The notes beneath the pieces were generated by a model. The model searched no databases, was not told the DNA's origin, and was given only the letters and a program-made list of their open reading frames with translations. The translations under genes were made by a program, and so were the position numbers. From contig NZ_JACIBK010000003.1 in assembly GCF_014195325.1 (NCBI RefSeq), positions 558,001 to 622,000 of the forward strand: a stretch of 64,000 bases of DNA. Direction: 5' to 3'. Source of the DNA: Rhizobium sp. BK650 (GTDB taxonomy: Bacteria > Pseudomonadota > Alphaproteobacteria > Rhizobiales > Rhizobiaceae). Position 1 is the stretch's first letter. Each line of letters starts with the position of its first letter. Below, one piece after another: positions 8,260 through 19,476 of the stretch.

Positions 8260-10863
8260 ATGACGAAATCGCGTCAGGTCGACGACTATAACGCGCCGCT
8301 TGTGGATCGTGGGGGGCGTTCGGGCACGGCGATACGCATCATTCTGCTGGCAATCGTGCTGATTGCGGCGGCGGCAGCCTTCGTCTTCTTCAAGGATTCG
8401 CTCGGCAACGAGCTGGTGCTCGGCGGTCTCGGCGTGCTCGCCATGGTCGGCATCTTTTTCCTTGTTTCTTCGGTGATCGGCTTCATCGAGGTCATGCCGC
8501 AGCGTCAGTCCGACAGCCTGGCGCGCGCCTTCCTCAACAGCCATCCCGACGGCTCGCTGATTACAGATGACAGGGGCCGCATCGTTTATGCCAATGCGGC
8601 TTACGGCGCGCTGACAGGCGCCCGCAAAGCGACCGAGGTGCAGACGCTGGAAACGCTGTTGTCGCGTCACCGCGAATCGAACGAGGCGCTTTACAGGCTG
8701 GTGAACGGGCTGCGCGAGGGCCGGGAAGGGCGCGAGGAATTCCGCCTGCTGCGCGCCGTCGGACCGGGCAGTAGTGCCGGCGCCCACTGGTATCGCCTGA
8801 AGGCGCGGCTGCTGAAGCCGGAAGAGGGCGACGGCAAGCCGCTGCAGATCTGGCAGATCACCGACATTACTGCCGAGCGCGAAGATCAGGAGCGCTTCTT
8901 CAAGGAATTGCAGAACGCGATCGACTACCTCGATCACGCGCCGGCAGGCTTCTTCTCTGCCGGACGCAAGGGCGAGATTTTCTATCTAAACGCCACGCTT
9001 GCCGAATGGCTGGGTCTCGACCTCACCAAATTCATACCGGGCTCGATGAATATCGGCGATCTCGTCGCGGGCGAGGGGCTGGCGCTGATCCAGTCGGTGC
9101 AGGCCGAGCCCGGTTTGAAGAAGACCGTGACGCTGGATCTCGACCTGCGCAAATCGAACGGCCAGAGCCTGCCTGTGCAAATCATCCATCGCGTCACCTC
9201 CATGCGCGACGGCGCGCCCGGCGAAAGCCGCACGATTGTGCTGACTCGCGAAGCAGGTCAGGAGAACGAGCAGTCCGCCTCGGCAGCTGCCATGCGCTTC
9301 ACCCGCTTCTTCAACAATACGCCGATGGCGATCGCTTCCGTGGACGGCAAGGGAAAGATCCTGCGCACCAATGCGCCTTTCCTGAAACTCTTTTCCAATA
9401 TCGTCTCGCGTGACGACCTGGAGCGCGACGCGCTCTTGGAAACGATCGTGCAGGAGAGCGACCGGCCGCAGATTGCCGCAGCGCTTGCCGCCGCCAAGGA
9501 CCGGCAAGGCGATATCGCGCCGATCGATTCCCGCACGCCGACCGACGACGCGCGCTTCTTCCGCTTCTACGTGAATGCCGTGATCGACCAGAGCGACGAG
9601 GCGCCGGAGGAGGCGGCCATTGTCTATGCCGTCGAAGTGACCGAGCAGAAGGCGCTGGAAGCGCAGATGGCGCAGACGCAGAAGATGAATGCAGTCGGCA
9701 CGTTGGCCGGCGGCATCGCTCATGATTTCAACAACGTGCTGACGGCAATCCTGCTTTCCTCCGATCACCTGCTCCTGCAGGCGCGGCCCGCGGATGCGAG
9801 CTTTGCGGACCTGATGGAGATCAAGCGCAACGCCAACCGCGCGGCGGTGCTGGTGCGCCAGCTGCTTGCCTTTTCGCGCAAGCAGACGATGCGGCCGACG
9901 GTCTTGAACCTCACCGATGTCGTCGGCGACCTGCGCATGCTGGTCGACCGGCTGCTTTCAGGCACCAATGTCAAGCTCGACGTCGAATATGGCCGCGATC
10001 TCTGGCCGGTCAAAACCGACCTTTCTCAGTTCGAGCAGGTGCTGATCAATCTCTGTGTCAATGCGCGCGATGCCATGCCGCAGGGCGGCACGCTGACGCT
10101 GCGCACCCGCAACCTTCCGGCCGCAGAAGTCGCCGCCTTCAATTATTCCTATATGCCGCATGAGGACATGGTGCTGGTGGAGGTGACCGATACCGGCACG
10201 GGCATTGCGCCAGAAATCATGGACAAGATCTTCGAGCCTTTCTTCACGACGAAGGAAGTGGGCAAGGGCACAGGCCTCGGCCTCGCCATGGTCTATGGCA
10301 TCGTCAAGCAGTCGGGCGGCTATATCCAGCCGGAATCAGAAGTCGGCAAGGGCACGACATTCCGCATCTTCCTGCCGCGCCATATCGTCGAGCCGGCAGT
10401 TGCCGCTGAAGCCGAAGCCGCCGATCAAGCCGTTGCGGCGGGCGGTGCAAACGTCGTGGAACTGGTCCAGCCGCAGCAGCCGGAAGACCTGACCGGCTCG
10501 GCCGTCATCCTGCTTGTGGAGGACGAAGAGGCCGTACGGCGCGGCGGCAAGCGCATGCTGGAAACGCGCGGCTATACGGTCCATGAGGCGGGGTCAGGCG
10601 TCGAAGCTCTCGAGATCATGGAGGAGCTGGAAGGCAAGGTGGACATCGTCGTCTCCGACGTCGTCATGCCCGAGATGGACGGACCGTCGCTGCTGCGCGA
10701 ATTGCGCAAGAAATATCCCGACCTGAAGTTCATCTTCGTGTCGGGTTACGCCGAGGATGCATTTGCCCGCAACCTGCCGCCGGAAGCCAAGTTCGGCTTC
10801 CTGCCGAAGCCGTTCTCGCTGAAGCAGCTGGCCGTGGTGGTGAAAGAGACGCTGGATAGCTGA
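8260..10863 (+). CDS. cckA: Hybrid histidine kinase CckA
   Basis: An 867-residue hybrid sensor kinase, the phosphate source for the CckA-ChpT-CtrA/CpdR cell-cycle relay of alphaproteobacteria. Order: cytoplasmic leader, two transmembrane helices (about 25-45 and 52-75), PAS-type domains (about 90-450), HisKA with GGIAHDFNN (phospho-acceptor His488), HATPase with [17 protein letters not shown] and GTGLGL boxes, a short acidic linker, and a C-terminal receiver with LVEDEE, phospho-acceptor Asp800 ([10 protein letters not shown]) and the PKPFS lysine. The domain order and near-terminal receiver match CckA. GAGGAATAG lies directly ahead of the ATG. Essential in relatives. Confidence 0.95.
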   Translation: MTKSRQVDDYNAPLVDRGGRSGTAIRIILLAIVLIAAAAAFVFFKDSLGNELVLGGLGVLAMVGIFFLVSSVIGFIEVMPQRQSDSLARAFLNSHPDGSLITDDRGRIVYANAAYGALTGARKATEVQTLETLLSRHRESNEALYRLVNGLREGREGREEFRLLRAVGPGSSAGAHWYRLKARLLKPEEGDGKPLQIWQITDITAEREDQERFFKELQNAIDYLDHAPAGFFSAGRKGEIFYLNATLAEWLGLDLTKFIPGSMNIGDLVAGEGLALIQSVQAEPGLKKTVTLDLDLRKSNGQSLPVQIIHRVTSMRDGAPGESRTIVLTREAGQENEQSASAAAMRFTRFFNNTPMAIASVDGKGKILRTNAPFLKLFSNIVSRDDLERDALLETIVQESDRPQIAAALAAAKDRQGDIAPIDSRTPTDDARFFRFYVNAVIDQSDEAPEEAAIVYAVEVTEQKALEAQMAQTQKMNAVGTLAGGIAHDFNNVLTAILLSSDHLLLQARPADASFADLMEIKRNANRAAVLVRQLLAFSRKQTMRPTVLNLTDVVGDLRMLVDRLLSGTNVKLDVEYGRDLWPVKTDLSQFEQVLINLCVNARDAMPQGGTLTLRTRNLPAAEVAAFNYSYMPHEDMVLVEVTDTGTGIAPEIMDKIFEPFFTTKEVGKGTGLGLAMVYGIVKQSGGYIQPESEVGKGTTFRIFLPRHIVEPAVAAEAEAADQAVAAGGANVVELVQPQQPEDLTGSAVILLVEDEEAVRRGGKRMLETRGYTVHEAGSGVEALEIMEELEGKVDIVVSDVVMPEMDGPSLLRELRKKYPDLKFIFVSGYAEDAFARNLPPEAKFGFLPKPFSLKQLAVVVKETLDS

Positions 10864-10969
10864 GTGCTTTAGGTAGTCGGTGAGGGGGTGCCGCGCGGGA
10901 CAACCTATCGCAAGATAGTAGTCCGCGAGACAGCCGTTTAAAGGGCGGGACCAGTCCGCCCATCATCAT

Positions 10970-11896
10970 TTACTCGCCAAGCGCCACGGCAATCTCCGCC
11001 GCCAGTCGCGCGTTGTTCTCCACCAGCGCGATATTCGTCTTCAGGCTTTGGCCATCCGTCAGATCGAAGATCGTGCTCAGCAGGTAAGGCGTTACCGCCT
11101 TGCCGGTGATTTCGTCACGCTCGGCGCTGTCGAGCGCGCGCTCGATATAGATTTCCATCTCCTCGCGAGCGATTTCATCAGCCTCCGGAACCGGATTGGC
11201 GATCAGCATGCCGCCCTCAATGCCAAGCTGTTCGCGGGTCGTCTGGAAATTGGCGATCGCGGCAGGGCTGTTGAGCGTCAGGGGGCTGCGGATGCCGGAT
11301 GAGCGCGACCAGAAGGCCGGGAATTCGTCGCTCTCATACGTGACAACGGGCACGCCGCGGGTTTCCAGCACTTCCAGCGTCTTCGGAATATCGAGGATGG
11401 CCTTAGCGCCGGCGCAGACGACGATGACGCCGGTGCGGGCGAGCTCTTCGAGGTCAGCGGAGATATCGAATGTTTCTTCGGCGCCGCGATGTACGCCGCC
11501 GATGCCGCCGGTCGCGAAGACCTTGATGCCGGCCAGCTCCGCTGCAATCATCGTGGCGGCAACGGTCGTCGCACCGGTGCGGCGCTCAGCGATCGCAAAG
11601 GCGATATCGGCGCGCGAGACCTTCATCACGTCCTTGGCCCTGGCGAGCTGTTCCAGTTCGGAAGCCTCCAGGCCGATATGCAGCGTGCCGTGGATGACCG
11701 CGATGGTGGCGGGAACGGCACCCTGGTCGCGGATGATCGCTTCGACGCTGCGCGCCATCTCGATATTGCCGGGGTAGGGCATGCCGTGGGTGATGATGGT
11801 CGATTCGAGCGCCACGATCGGTGCGCCGCGCTGCTTGGCGGCGGCCACTTCCTTGGAATAGGAGATCGGCAGAAGGGGCGAGATGGGTTTGGTCAT
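10970..11896 (-). CDS. psuG: Pseudouridine-5'-phosphate glycosidase
   Basis: A 308-residue IndA/PsuG-family enzyme that splits pseudouridine 5'-phosphate into uracil and ribose 5-phosphate by breaking a C-C glycosidic bond. Family hallmarks visible are ALESTIITHG (Glu31, the catalytic acid), the RTGATTVAAT stretch, the ATGGIGGVHRG loop and the CAGAKAILD region with the Schiff-base lysine. Full length for the family. It follows the PfkB kinase gene by 30 bp in the same direction; the pair makes a complete pathway from pseudouridine to uracil. No nucleoside transporter is adjacent. Confidence 0.93.
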   Translation of the reverse strand: MTKPISPLLPISYSKEVAAAKQRGAPIVALESTIITHGMPYPGNIEMARSVEAIIRDQGAVPATIAVIHGTLHIGLEASELEQLARAKDVMKVSRADIAFAIAERRTGATTVAATMIAAELAGIKVFATGGIGGVHRGAEETFDISADLEELARTGVIVVCAGAKAILDIPKTLEVLETRGVPVVTYESDEFPAFWSRSSGIRSPLTLNSPAAIANFQTTREQLGIEGGMLIANPVPEADEIAREEMEIYIERALDSAERDEITGKAVTPYLLSTIFDLTDGQSLKTNIALVENNARLAAEIAVALGE

Positions 11897-11926
11897 GATC
11901 CGTATCCGTTTATCGATGTTGCCGCT

Positions 11927-12871
11927 TCATTGCAGAATTCTCGCCGCCGGGACAAGCGAAAGCGTGTCACGAAGAAGGTTCGGTGCGAGATTTTCGTTCA
12001 CCGCATGCCGCGACTGGACGGTGAGGGCTGCTGCCGCAGCACCATGGCGGACCGCTTCTTCGAGCGGATGGCCCTGCATCAAAGCAGACAGTGTGCCCGC
12101 CGCAAGCGAATCTCCCGCACCAGTGACATCGGCCACATCGTCGGAGATCGGCGGCTGCAGGAGAAGTGCGCGACCGTCCTTGAAGGCGACAAGCTCGCGC
12201 TGGCCGCGGGTGACGACCGCTCCGCCAACGCCAACGTCACCGAGTAGGGAAGGCCACGCGGACGCATCCTCCGGCCGGTGGCCGACAAGGGCTGCAGCCT
12301 CGGCCTCATTCATGAAGAGATAGTCGATGCCTCCGAGGCAGGGCAGGAGGCGCACGACCTTGGCCGGTGAAATGGCAATTGCCGCGACCCGCTTGCCGAG
12401 CGCCTTGGCTCTTGCGACGATCGCGGCTGCCGTTTCCTCCGGCAGGTTGGCATCGAAGAGGATGAAATCGGTGGCGGCGAAGGCCTCGCGCACCCAGCGG
12501 ATCGACAGGCGGCGCGGCACGAAGAAGCGGTAGAGCTCCATGTCGGCCAGTGCGATTACCAGATTGCCATCCTTCTCAATGATCGCGGTATAGCTTGGCG
12601 TCTTGCGGTCGAGGAAGACGAAAGGACGGTCGTTGATCCCTGCAAAATCGGCCGCCTCGCTCACCATCTCGCCGATCGGATCGCCGCCGCGCGGGGAAAT
12701 CATCGTCACGTCGAAGCCGAGGCGGGCGAGATTGCGGGCCGCGTTGAAGCCGCCGCCACCTGGTTCCTCGAACCAGGTTCCAGGATTGCTGGCGCCAGGG
12801 GCCGTCTCGCCGGAAATGCGGCCGCGGCGATCGATATGGGCGCCGCCGAGGACAAGAATCTTGCCGTTCAT
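11927..12871 (-). CDS. psuK: PfkB-family kinase, probable pseudouridine kinase
   Basis: A 314-residue ribokinase/PfkB-fold sugar kinase. The N-terminal PfkB signature (GGGGFNAARNLARLG) and the C-terminal DVTGAGDSLAAG signature with the catalytic Asp are present. Alone it could be a ribokinase or other nucleoside kinase, but the adjoining psuG makes phosphorylation of pseudouridine at the 5' position the most likely reaction. It is the first gene of the two-gene unit and is divergent from recA across a 229-bp spacer. Confidence 0.85.
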   Translation of the reverse strand: MNGKILVLGGAHIDRRGRISGETAPGASNPGTWFEEPGGGGFNAARNLARLGFDVTMISPRGGDPIGEMVSEAADFAGINDRPFVFLDRKTPSYTAIIEKDGNLVIALADMELYRFFVPRRLSIRWVREAFAATDFILFDANLPEETAAAIVARAKALGKRVAAIAISPAKVVRLLPCLGGIDYLFMNEAEAAALVGHRPEDASAWPSLLGDVGVGGAVVTRGQRELVAFKDGRALLLQPPISDDVADVTGAGDSLAAGTLSALMQGHPLEEAVRHGAAAAALTVQSRHAVNENLAPNLLRDTLSLVPAARILQ

Positions 12872-13015
12872 TTCTGCACCTCGAAAGCGAATCGAATGCG
12901 GCGCGAAGCGGCAGGATTCAGTGCCTGCAGAACATTAAGCCGTTGCTTTGCATCGATAAAACAAAAATAGAACACAGGCCTTTTTACCTTTTTCTTTCAA
13001 TTATTTGCAACCCCA

Positions 13016-13041
13016 TTGCGAAATAAGAACAAATCAGGTAC
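13016..13041 (+). promoter_or_regulatory. LexA (SOS) operator of recA
   Basis: TTG (13016-13018), 11 bases, CAA (13030-13032) matches the TTG-N11-CAA operator reported for the Rhizobium etli recA promoter. It overlaps GAAC-N7-GTAC (13027-13041), one mismatch from the alphaproteobacterial GAAC-N7-GAAC LexA box. It lies 60-85 bases ahead of the recA start. Confidence 0.85.
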
Positions 13042-13100
13042 AAACTTCGCATCAGCGGCGACATTGCTAGAGCAGCGTCAATAACCTAAAGGTGGATCGA

Positions 13101-14189
<1,089 letters not shown>

Positions 14190-14215
14190 TCCAGCCTGAG
14201 CACATAACGAATTCG

Positions 14216-14255
14216 AACCGGCCGCATTCCCTCACGAGAATGCGGCCGGTTTTGT
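14216..14255 (+). terminator. Rho-independent terminator of recA
   Basis: A perfect 14-bp inverted repeat (14216-14229 with 14238-14251) with an 8-base loop followed by a T-rich run. Confidence 0.92.
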
Positions 14256-14340
14256 TTGTTGCTGGACAGTGGCAAGGTCGGACGATAAAAGCCGATGGAT
14301 TTAATTTTACCTGCCTGTTGGCAGCATCGAAGGGCATGAA

Positions 14341-16995
14341 ATGAGCGGTGTAAACGATATCCGGTCGACCTTCCTCGACTACTTCAAGAAGAACGGCCAC
14401 GAGATCGTTCCATCGAGCCCGCTCGTGCCGCGCAATGACCCGACACTGATGTTCACCAATGCCGGCATGGTGCAGTTCAAGAACGTTTTCACCGGCCTGG
14501 AAAAGCGCCCCTATTCGACGGCGACAACCTCGCAGAAGTGCGTGCGCGCCGGTGGCAAGCATAATGACCTCGACAATGTCGGCTATACCGCACGTCACCT
14601 GACCTTCTTCGAAATGCTCGGCAACTTCTCGTTCGGCGACTATTTCAAGGAGAATGCGATCGAGCTTGCCTGGAAGCTCGTCACCGAAGGTTTCGACTTG
14701 CCCAAGAACCGCCTGCTGGTCACGGTCTATTCCGAAGACGAGGAAGCGGCGACGCTTTGGAAGAAGATCGCCGGTTTCTCCGACGACAAGATCATCCGCA
14801 TCCCTACCTCGGACAATTTCTGGCAGATGGGCGATACCGGCCCCTGCGGTCCGTGCTCTGAAATCTTCATCGACCAGGGCGAGAATGTCTGGGGCGGCCC
14901 TCCCGGTTCGCCGGAAGAGGATGGCGACCGGTTCCTGGAATTCTGGAATCTGGTCTTCATGCAGTTCGAACAGACCGAGCCCGGCGTGCGCAACCCGCTG
15001 CCGCGTCCGTCGATCGATACCGGCATGGGCCTGGAACGCATGGCCTGCATCCTGCAGGGCGTCCAGAGCGTCTTCGACACCGACCTGTTCCGCACGCTGA
15101 CCGGCACGATTGAAGATGCTGTTGGCGTCAAGGCCGAGGGCAGTGCCAGCCACCGCGTCATTGCCGACCATCTGCGTTCGTCCGCCTTCCTGATCGCCGA
15201 CGGCGTGCTGCCCTCAAATGAGGGCCGCGGCTACGTGCTGCGCCGTATCATGCGCCGCGCCATGCGCCACGCCCAGCTTCTCGGCGCCAAAGAGCCGCTG
15301 ATGTACAGGTTGTTGCCGACGCTGGTACAGGAGATGGGCCGCGCCTATCCGGAACTGGTGCGCGCAGAAGCGCTGATCTCCGAGACGCTGAAGCTTGAGG
15401 AAAACCGTTTCCGCAAGACGCTGGAGCGCGGCCTGTCGCTTCTGTCTGACGCAACGGCCGACCTTTCCAAGGGCGACATGCTGGACGGCGAGACCGCCTT
15501 CAAGCTCTACGACACCTATGGTTTCCCGCTCGACCTGACGCAGGACGCGCTGCGCGCCCGCGAAATCGGCGTCGACATCTCCGGCTTCACCGATGCGATG
15601 GAACGCCAGAAGGCCGAGGCCCGCTCGCACTGGGCCGGCTCCGGCGAGAAGGCCACCGAAACCGTCTGGTTCGAGCTCAAGGAAAAGCACGGCGCGACTG
15701 AGTTCCTCGGCTACGACACCGAGACTGCCGAAGGCGTGGTGCAGGCGATCGTCAAGGAAGGCGCCGTCGCAACCGAAGCCAAGGCCGGCGACAAGGTCCA
15801 GATCGTCGTCAACCAGACGCCGTTCTATGGCGAGTCCGGCGGCCAGATGGGCGATACCGGCGTGATCTCTTCCGACCACGGCAAGATCGAGATCTCGGAT
15901 ACGCAGAAGAAGGGCGAGGGCCTGTTCGTGCATCTGGGCGCTGTGATCGAAGGCGTGATCAAGGCCGGCGAAGCTGTCGCGTTGACGGTGGATCATGCCC
16001 GCCGCTCGCGCCTGCGCGCCAACCACTCGGCCACCCATCTGCTGCATGAGGCGCTGCGCGAAGTGCTCGGTACTCACGTTGCGCAGAAGGGTTCGCTGGT
16101 CGCGCCCGAGCGCCTGCGCTTCGACGTTTCGCATCCGAAGCCGATGACTGCAGAAGAGCTCAAAGTCGTCGAAGAGATGGCCAATGAGATCGTGCTGCAG
16201 AATGCGCCGGTCACCACCCGCCTGATGAGCGTCGATGATGCCATCGGGGAAGGCGCAATGGCGCTCTTCGGTGAAAAGTACGGCGATGAAGTCCGTGTCG
16301 TTTCGATGGGCACGGGCCTTCATGGCGCGAAGAAGGACAAGCCTTATTCGGTCGAGCTCTGTGGCGGCACGCATGTTTCGGCTACCGGCCAGATCGGCCT
16401 AGTGCGCATCCTGGGCGAAAGCGCTGTCGGTGCGGGCGTTCGCCGTATCGAAGCGGTCACCGGTGAATCCGCGCGCGAATATCTCGCCGAACAGGACGAT
16501 CGGGTGAAGACGCTCGCTGCTTCGCTGAAGGTGCAGCCGTCGGAAGTTCTTGGCCGTGTCGAGGCGTTGATGGATGAACGCCGCAAGCTCGAAAAGGAAC
16601 TGGCTGATGCCAAGCGCAAGCTCGCCATGGGCGGCGGGCAGGGCGGCTCTGCCGATGCCGTGCGCGACGTAGCCGGCATCAAGTTCCTTGGCAAGGCCGT
16701 GGCCGGCGTCGACCCGAAGGACCTCAAGGGGCTTGCCGATGACGGCAAGGCCAGCATCGGCTCCGGCGTCGTGACGCTGATCGGCGTATCCGAAGATGGC
16801 AAGGCAAGCGCGGTCGTGGCCGTGACGCCCGATCTCGTCAGCCGTTTCAGCGCCGTCGATCTGGTGCGCGTTGCCTCTGCAGCCCTTGGCGGCAAGGGCG
16901 GCGGTGGTCGTCCCGACATGGCCCAGGCCGGCGGCCCCGATGGCGCCAAAGCTGACGAGGCGCTTGAGGCCGTTGCGGCGGCACTCGCAAGCTGA
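14341..16995 (+). CDS. alaS: Alanyl-tRNA synthetase
   Basis: An 884-residue class II synthetase that charges tRNA-Ala. Order: catalytic core from the N-terminus (motif 1 [10 protein letters not shown], motif 2 [15 protein letters not shown], motif 3 GMGLERM), tRNA-recognition helices, editing domain with the zinc/catalytic [11 protein letters not shown] and CGGTH motifs that remove mischarged Ser or Gly, then a coiled coil (near [22 protein letters not shown]) and the C-terminal DHHA1/glycine-rich domain. Full length. Downstream of recA, as in related rhizobia, but separated from it by a terminator, so it has its own promoter. Confidence 0.98.
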   Translation: MSGVNDIRSTFLDYFKKNGHEIVPSSPLVPRNDPTLMFTNAGMVQFKNVFTGLEKRPYSTATTSQKCVRAGGKHNDLDNVGYTARHLTFFEMLGNFSFGDYFKENAIELAWKLVTEGFDLPKNRLLVTVYSEDEEAATLWKKIAGFSDDKIIRIPTSDNFWQMGDTGPCGPCSEIFIDQGENVWGGPPGSPEEDGDRFLEFWNLVFMQFEQTEPGVRNPLPRPSIDTGMGLERMACILQGVQSVFDTDLFRTLTGTIEDAVGVKAEGSASHRVIADHLRSSAFLIADGVLPSNEGRGYVLRRIMRRAMRHAQLLGAKEPLMYRLLPTLVQEMGRAYPELVRAEALISETLKLEENRFRKTLERGLSLLSDATADLSKGDMLDGETAFKLYDTYGFPLDLTQDALRAREIGVDISGFTDAMERQKAEARSHWAGSGEKATETVWFELKEKHGATEFLGYDTETAEGVVQAIVKEGAVATEAKAGDKVQIVVNQTPFYGESGGQMGDTGVISSDHGKIEISDTQKKGEGLFVHLGAVIEGVIKAGEAVALTVDHARRSRLRANHSATHLLHEALREVLGTHVAQKGSLVAPERLRFDVSHPKPMTAEELKVVEEMANEIVLQNAPVTTRLMSVDDAIGEGAMALFGEKYGDEVRVVSMGTGLHGAKKDKPYSVELCGGTHVSATGQIGLVRILGESAVGAGVRRIEAVTGESAREYLAEQDDRVKTLAASLKVQPSEVLGRVEALMDERRKLEKELADAKRKLAMGGGQGGSADAVRDVAGIKFLGKAVAGVDPKDLKGLADDGKASIGSGVVTLIGVSEDGKASAVVAVTPDLVSRFSAVDLVRVASAALGGKGGGGRPDMAQAGGPDGAKADEALEAVAAALAS

Positions 16996-17017
16996 ACTCG
17001 CACATGGACTGATTGCA

Positions 17018-17060
17018 AAGGCGGGATGTGTTCCCCAGCCACTCACCTAAATGTGGAATC
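17018..17060 (+). repeat. Left arm of imperfect inverted repeat
   Basis: This stretch ends in ACCTAAATGTGGAATC, which recurs inverted at 17795-17810; the match extends outward over about 40 bases to GGCGGGA at the outer end, with several mismatches and one indel. It begins 23 bp after the alaS stop codon. Confidence 0.75.
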
Positions 17061-17147
17061 GGTAAAGTTTTACGGTTTCGCGTTGCTGTCCGTCAGCGAA
17101 AAAGACTTAAAATCCTATCGTTAGACAGAAAGCCCGGAACGCAAAGC

Positions 17148-17591
17148 ATGAGCAATTTCAGTCCATCCCAAGCCTTTGCTGATTTTTTCTTTTTTGCCAT
17201 CGACCACGGCTTCGCGAGTGTTGAAGATGGTGGGGGGCCGCTTATTCCTTTCACAGTCCTTGTGGACACGGCGGGTCAAAGAAAGCTCACTCGCTTTGCC
17301 ATGGGCAAGCTCGAAGATGGTGTTCAAGCTGCCAAGAATAGTGTCGCGTCGACTGGAGCGGTTGCGATGTACGCAATAGCTTGGGACGGCTTCATCACAC
17401 TTGAGGGACGCAAATGGGATGCTATTTGCGTGGAAGCTGGCGAGGCTCAAGCCGAATTGGGCGTGCTATTCTGTCAGCGATATACTACGGCGAAGAAGGG
17501 ACTGCTTCGAAGAACCCGCTCAGTGCGAGTGGGCAACCCGGCACTTATCGAGAGACCCCCGTCCCGATTGTGGGTTGGCAGTGGGCTGTAG
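17148..17591 (+). CDS. Hypothetical protein within inverted-repeat segment
   Basis: A 147-residue soluble protein I cannot assign. It starts with SNFSPSQAFADFFFFAIDHGFAS, has a mixed alpha/beta pattern with DGFITLEGRKWDAICVEAGEA in the middle, and ends with a basic KKGLLRRTR stretch followed by GNPALIERPPSRLW. There is no signal peptide or membrane helix. The start at 17148 is the first ATG that opens the conserved-looking part; its ribosome site (CGGAACG) is poor. It sits between the two inverted-repeat arms and has no operon partner. Function unknown. Confidence 0.6.
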   Translation: MSNFSPSQAFADFFFFAIDHGFASVEDGGGPLIPFTVLVDTAGQRKLTRFAMGKLEDGVQAAKNSVASTGAVAMYAIAWDGFITLEGRKWDAICVEAGEAQAELGVLFCQRYTTAKKGLLRRTRSVRVGNPALIERPPSRLWVGSGL

Positions 17592-17985
17592 TCGTCGGCA
17601 GCTACATCTCTATCCCGTGGAAGCGCTTGTCACGTAATACGGTGTCTGTTGGTTCCCTGTCGACCTACCACTGATCTTCCACATCAGCGGCGAGCCGAAG
17701 TTTGGACAATGCGGCTTTTTCTGAAGAAATCTCCGGCACGAGCAATACCCCGATAACCGACGGTAGAGAGGGTATTGCTGAATGTGGTCGTAATGATTCC
17801 ACATTTAGGTTAGGGGCTGGGATGTATTCCCGCCTTTTCTTTTTGGGCGAGCGTCGCTTTTGTTATGCGTGGACTCGTTCGGAGCGCGACGAGGCACAGA
17901 CCTCCTGCGTGTCATGAGAAGTCCGCAGGATTTGTCAAATCGGGCTATGCTTTGCTGCAGCCGATCGATTTGCAAAGGGTTTGAC
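17592..17985. other. Non-coding stretch upstream of AraC-type regulator
   Basis: About 390 bp with only short, unconvincing reading frames on both strands. It contains the right inverted-repeat arm (17795-17837) and presumably the promoter of the AraC-family gene. No insertion-sequence remnant is recognisable. Confidence 0.5.
17795..17837 (-). repeat. Right arm of imperfect inverted repeat
   Basis: Inverted copy of 17018-17060: GATTCCACATTTAGGT at 17795-17810 is the exact reverse complement of the left arm's inner end, and the similarity continues to TCCCGCC at the outer end. Confidence 0.75.
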
Positions 17986-18837
17986 ATGGTGGGTGAAACG
18001 GCATGGGCGCTTTACGAGAACCGTCTGAGACGAGTCTCGGCCTATATCTACGATCATCTCGATGAGGATCTGGATATGGAGCGGCTGGCTGAAATCGCCT
18101 GCCTGTCGAGCTATCACTGGCACCGGATCTATCGGGCGATTTACGGCGAGACGCTCGCGGCAACCGTCAAGCGGCTACGGCTGCATCGCGCGGCGGGCGA
18201 TATCGTCCGCACGGATCTTGCGGTCAGCGAGATTGCGAAGCGATCAGGCTATCCCAATCTCCATTCCTTCAACCGCATCTTCAAAACGGCCTATGGAATG
18301 CCGCCGGCACGCTACCGGAAAGAGGGAAGCCACACAGTCTTCGAACCCTCAATCTCCGAAAAGGCTCAAGCCATGTTTGATGTCACCCTGAAAACCATCC
18401 CGCCGCTCGAACTCGTCGGCGTTCCCCATACCGGCTCCTATATGGAGATCGGTAAGGCCTTCGAGACGCTGTTCGGCACGCTCTTTGCCCGTGGACTGGC
18501 AAAGGCCGAGATGCGGATGATCGGAGTCTATCTCGACGATCCCGATCTCGTGCAGCCCGAGAGCCTGCGTTCCGTCGCCTGTATCGCGGCAGGTGAGGAG
18601 ACGACCGCCAATGCGCCGCTGGAACGGCGCGTGCTGGAAGGGGGCGATTATGCCGTGCTGCATCACAAGGGACCTTATGCCGATATGTATAAAGCCTATC
18701 AGTGGCTCTATGCCCAGTGGCTGCCTGCCTCCGGCCGGCAGATCCGGGATCGCGTGATGTTCGAGGAATATCTCAACAATCCGCGCGAAGTCGCGCCGAC
18801 CGAACTCAGGACGGATATCTATATGCCCCTTGCCTGA
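17986..18837 (+). CDS. AraC-family regulator with GyrI-like effector domain
   Basis: A 283-residue transcription factor. Residues about 12-110 form two AraC helix-turn-helix motifs at the N-terminus (YIYDHLDEDLDMERLAEIACLSSYHWHRIYRA and VSEIAKRSGYPNLHSFNRIFK). Residues about 125-283 form a GyrI/BmrR-like small-molecule-binding domain. This arrangement is that of the Rob/SoxS-like regulators with a C-terminal effector domain. The longer open frame begins at 17860, but AAAGGG before the ATG at 17986 and the start of homologous-looking sequence there favour 17986. It is convergent with the GST gene; regulon unknown. Confidence 0.9.
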   Translation: MVGETAWALYENRLRRVSAYIYDHLDEDLDMERLAEIACLSSYHWHRIYRAIYGETLAATVKRLRLHRAAGDIVRTDLAVSEIAKRSGYPNLHSFNRIFKTAYGMPPARYRKEGSHTVFEPSISEKAQAMFDVTLKTIPPLELVGVPHTGSYMEIGKAFETLFGTLFARGLAKAEMRMIGVYLDDPDLVQPESLRSVACIAAGEETTANAPLERRVLEGGDYAVLHHKGPYADMYKAYQWLYAQWLPASGRQIRDRVMFEEYLNNPREVAPTELRTDIYMPLA

Positions 18838-18846
18838 GCGAAACCT

Positions 18847-19476
18847 TCAGGCGGCTTGCATGGCCTTCGCCGCCTCTTCATCCAGCGCGGTTGCGCGTTT
18901 AAAGGCATCGCGTTCGGAAAGTCGGCCGAAATAGTCGACGAAGGCCTGTCGTTTTTCGATACTGCCGAAGGCGAGGCCCCAGCCGATATGCGAGCCAACG
19001 TAAACGTCGGCTGCCGTGAAGCGCTTGCCGGCAATATAGGGGGAGGCGGCCGAAACCGCCTTCTCCAATGTGCCCATCACATCGCCGAAGGAGCCGCAGC
19101 CGGCCATGCGCAGCCGTTCCTGCGGGATTTCGAAACCGAGCGCCTTCAGCGTGACGGCAGCTTCCAGTGGCCCGGCGGCGAAGAACATCCAGCGGTAATA
19201 ATCGGCGCGTTCATCGGGCTGCGGCGCGAGGCCTGCTTGCGGAAACGCGTCCGCAAGATACGCACAGATCGCTGCGCATTCCGTCACGATCGTCTTCCTG
19301 TGACGGATCGCCGGCACCTTGCCCATCGGGTTGACGGACAGATAGTCCGGCTCCTTCATCGTCCCGCCGAAGGTCAGGATTTCGGTATGATATGGTACGC
19401 CGGTTTCTTCCAGCATCCATCGCGCTATCCGGCCGCGCGACATCGGATTGGTGTAGAAGGTGATTTCCTCGGTCAT
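18847..19476 (-). CDS. Glutathione S-transferase
   Basis: A 209-residue cytosolic GST. The N-terminal thioredoxin-like domain (about 1-80) has SRGRIARWMLEETG and the cis-proline NPMGKVPAI and ECAAICAYLAD motifs that bind glutathione; the helical C-terminal domain follows (FTAADVYVGSHI N-capping box). Function is probably detoxification or thiol transfer. The start at 19476 is set by AAAGGAGAGCAGG immediately upstream. The preceding small gene on the same strand overlaps its 5' half in another frame (see that entry). Confidence 0.9.
   Translation of the reverse strand: MTEEITFYTNPMSRGRIARWMLEETGVPYHTEILTFGGTMKEPDYLSVNPMGKVPAIRHRKTIVTECAAICAYLADAFPQAGLAPQPDERADYYRWMFFAAGPLEAAVTLKALGFEIPQERLRMAGCGSFGDVMGTLEKAVSAASPYIAGKRFTAADVYVGSHIGWGLAFGSIEKRQAFVDYFGRLSERDAFKRATALDEEAAKAMQAA

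Larger units (their letters stand above)
17018..17837. mobile_element. Putative small element bracketed by inverted repeats
   Basis: About 820 bp flanked by roughly 40-bp imperfect inverted repeats whose inner 16 bases are identical. It encloses one unrecognised gene and about 200 bp of non-coding DNA, and looks more AT-rich than its surroundings. No transposase is encoded and I find no convincing target-site duplication, so it could be a non-autonomous element carrying a passenger gene, a decayed insertion, or paired regulatory repeats. Confidence 0.4.

Noticed and set aside
8101..8937. 278-residue minus-strand reading frame over the start of cckA
   Set aside because: It is antisense to the clear CckA coding region, has biased composition typical of a shadow of GC-rich coding DNA, and no domain.
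17414..17674. Possible frameshifted continuation of the unknown gene in the inverted-repeat segment
   Set aside because: The original frame ends naturally with a GNPALIERPPSRLW tail that looks protein-like, so a frameshift is not needed.
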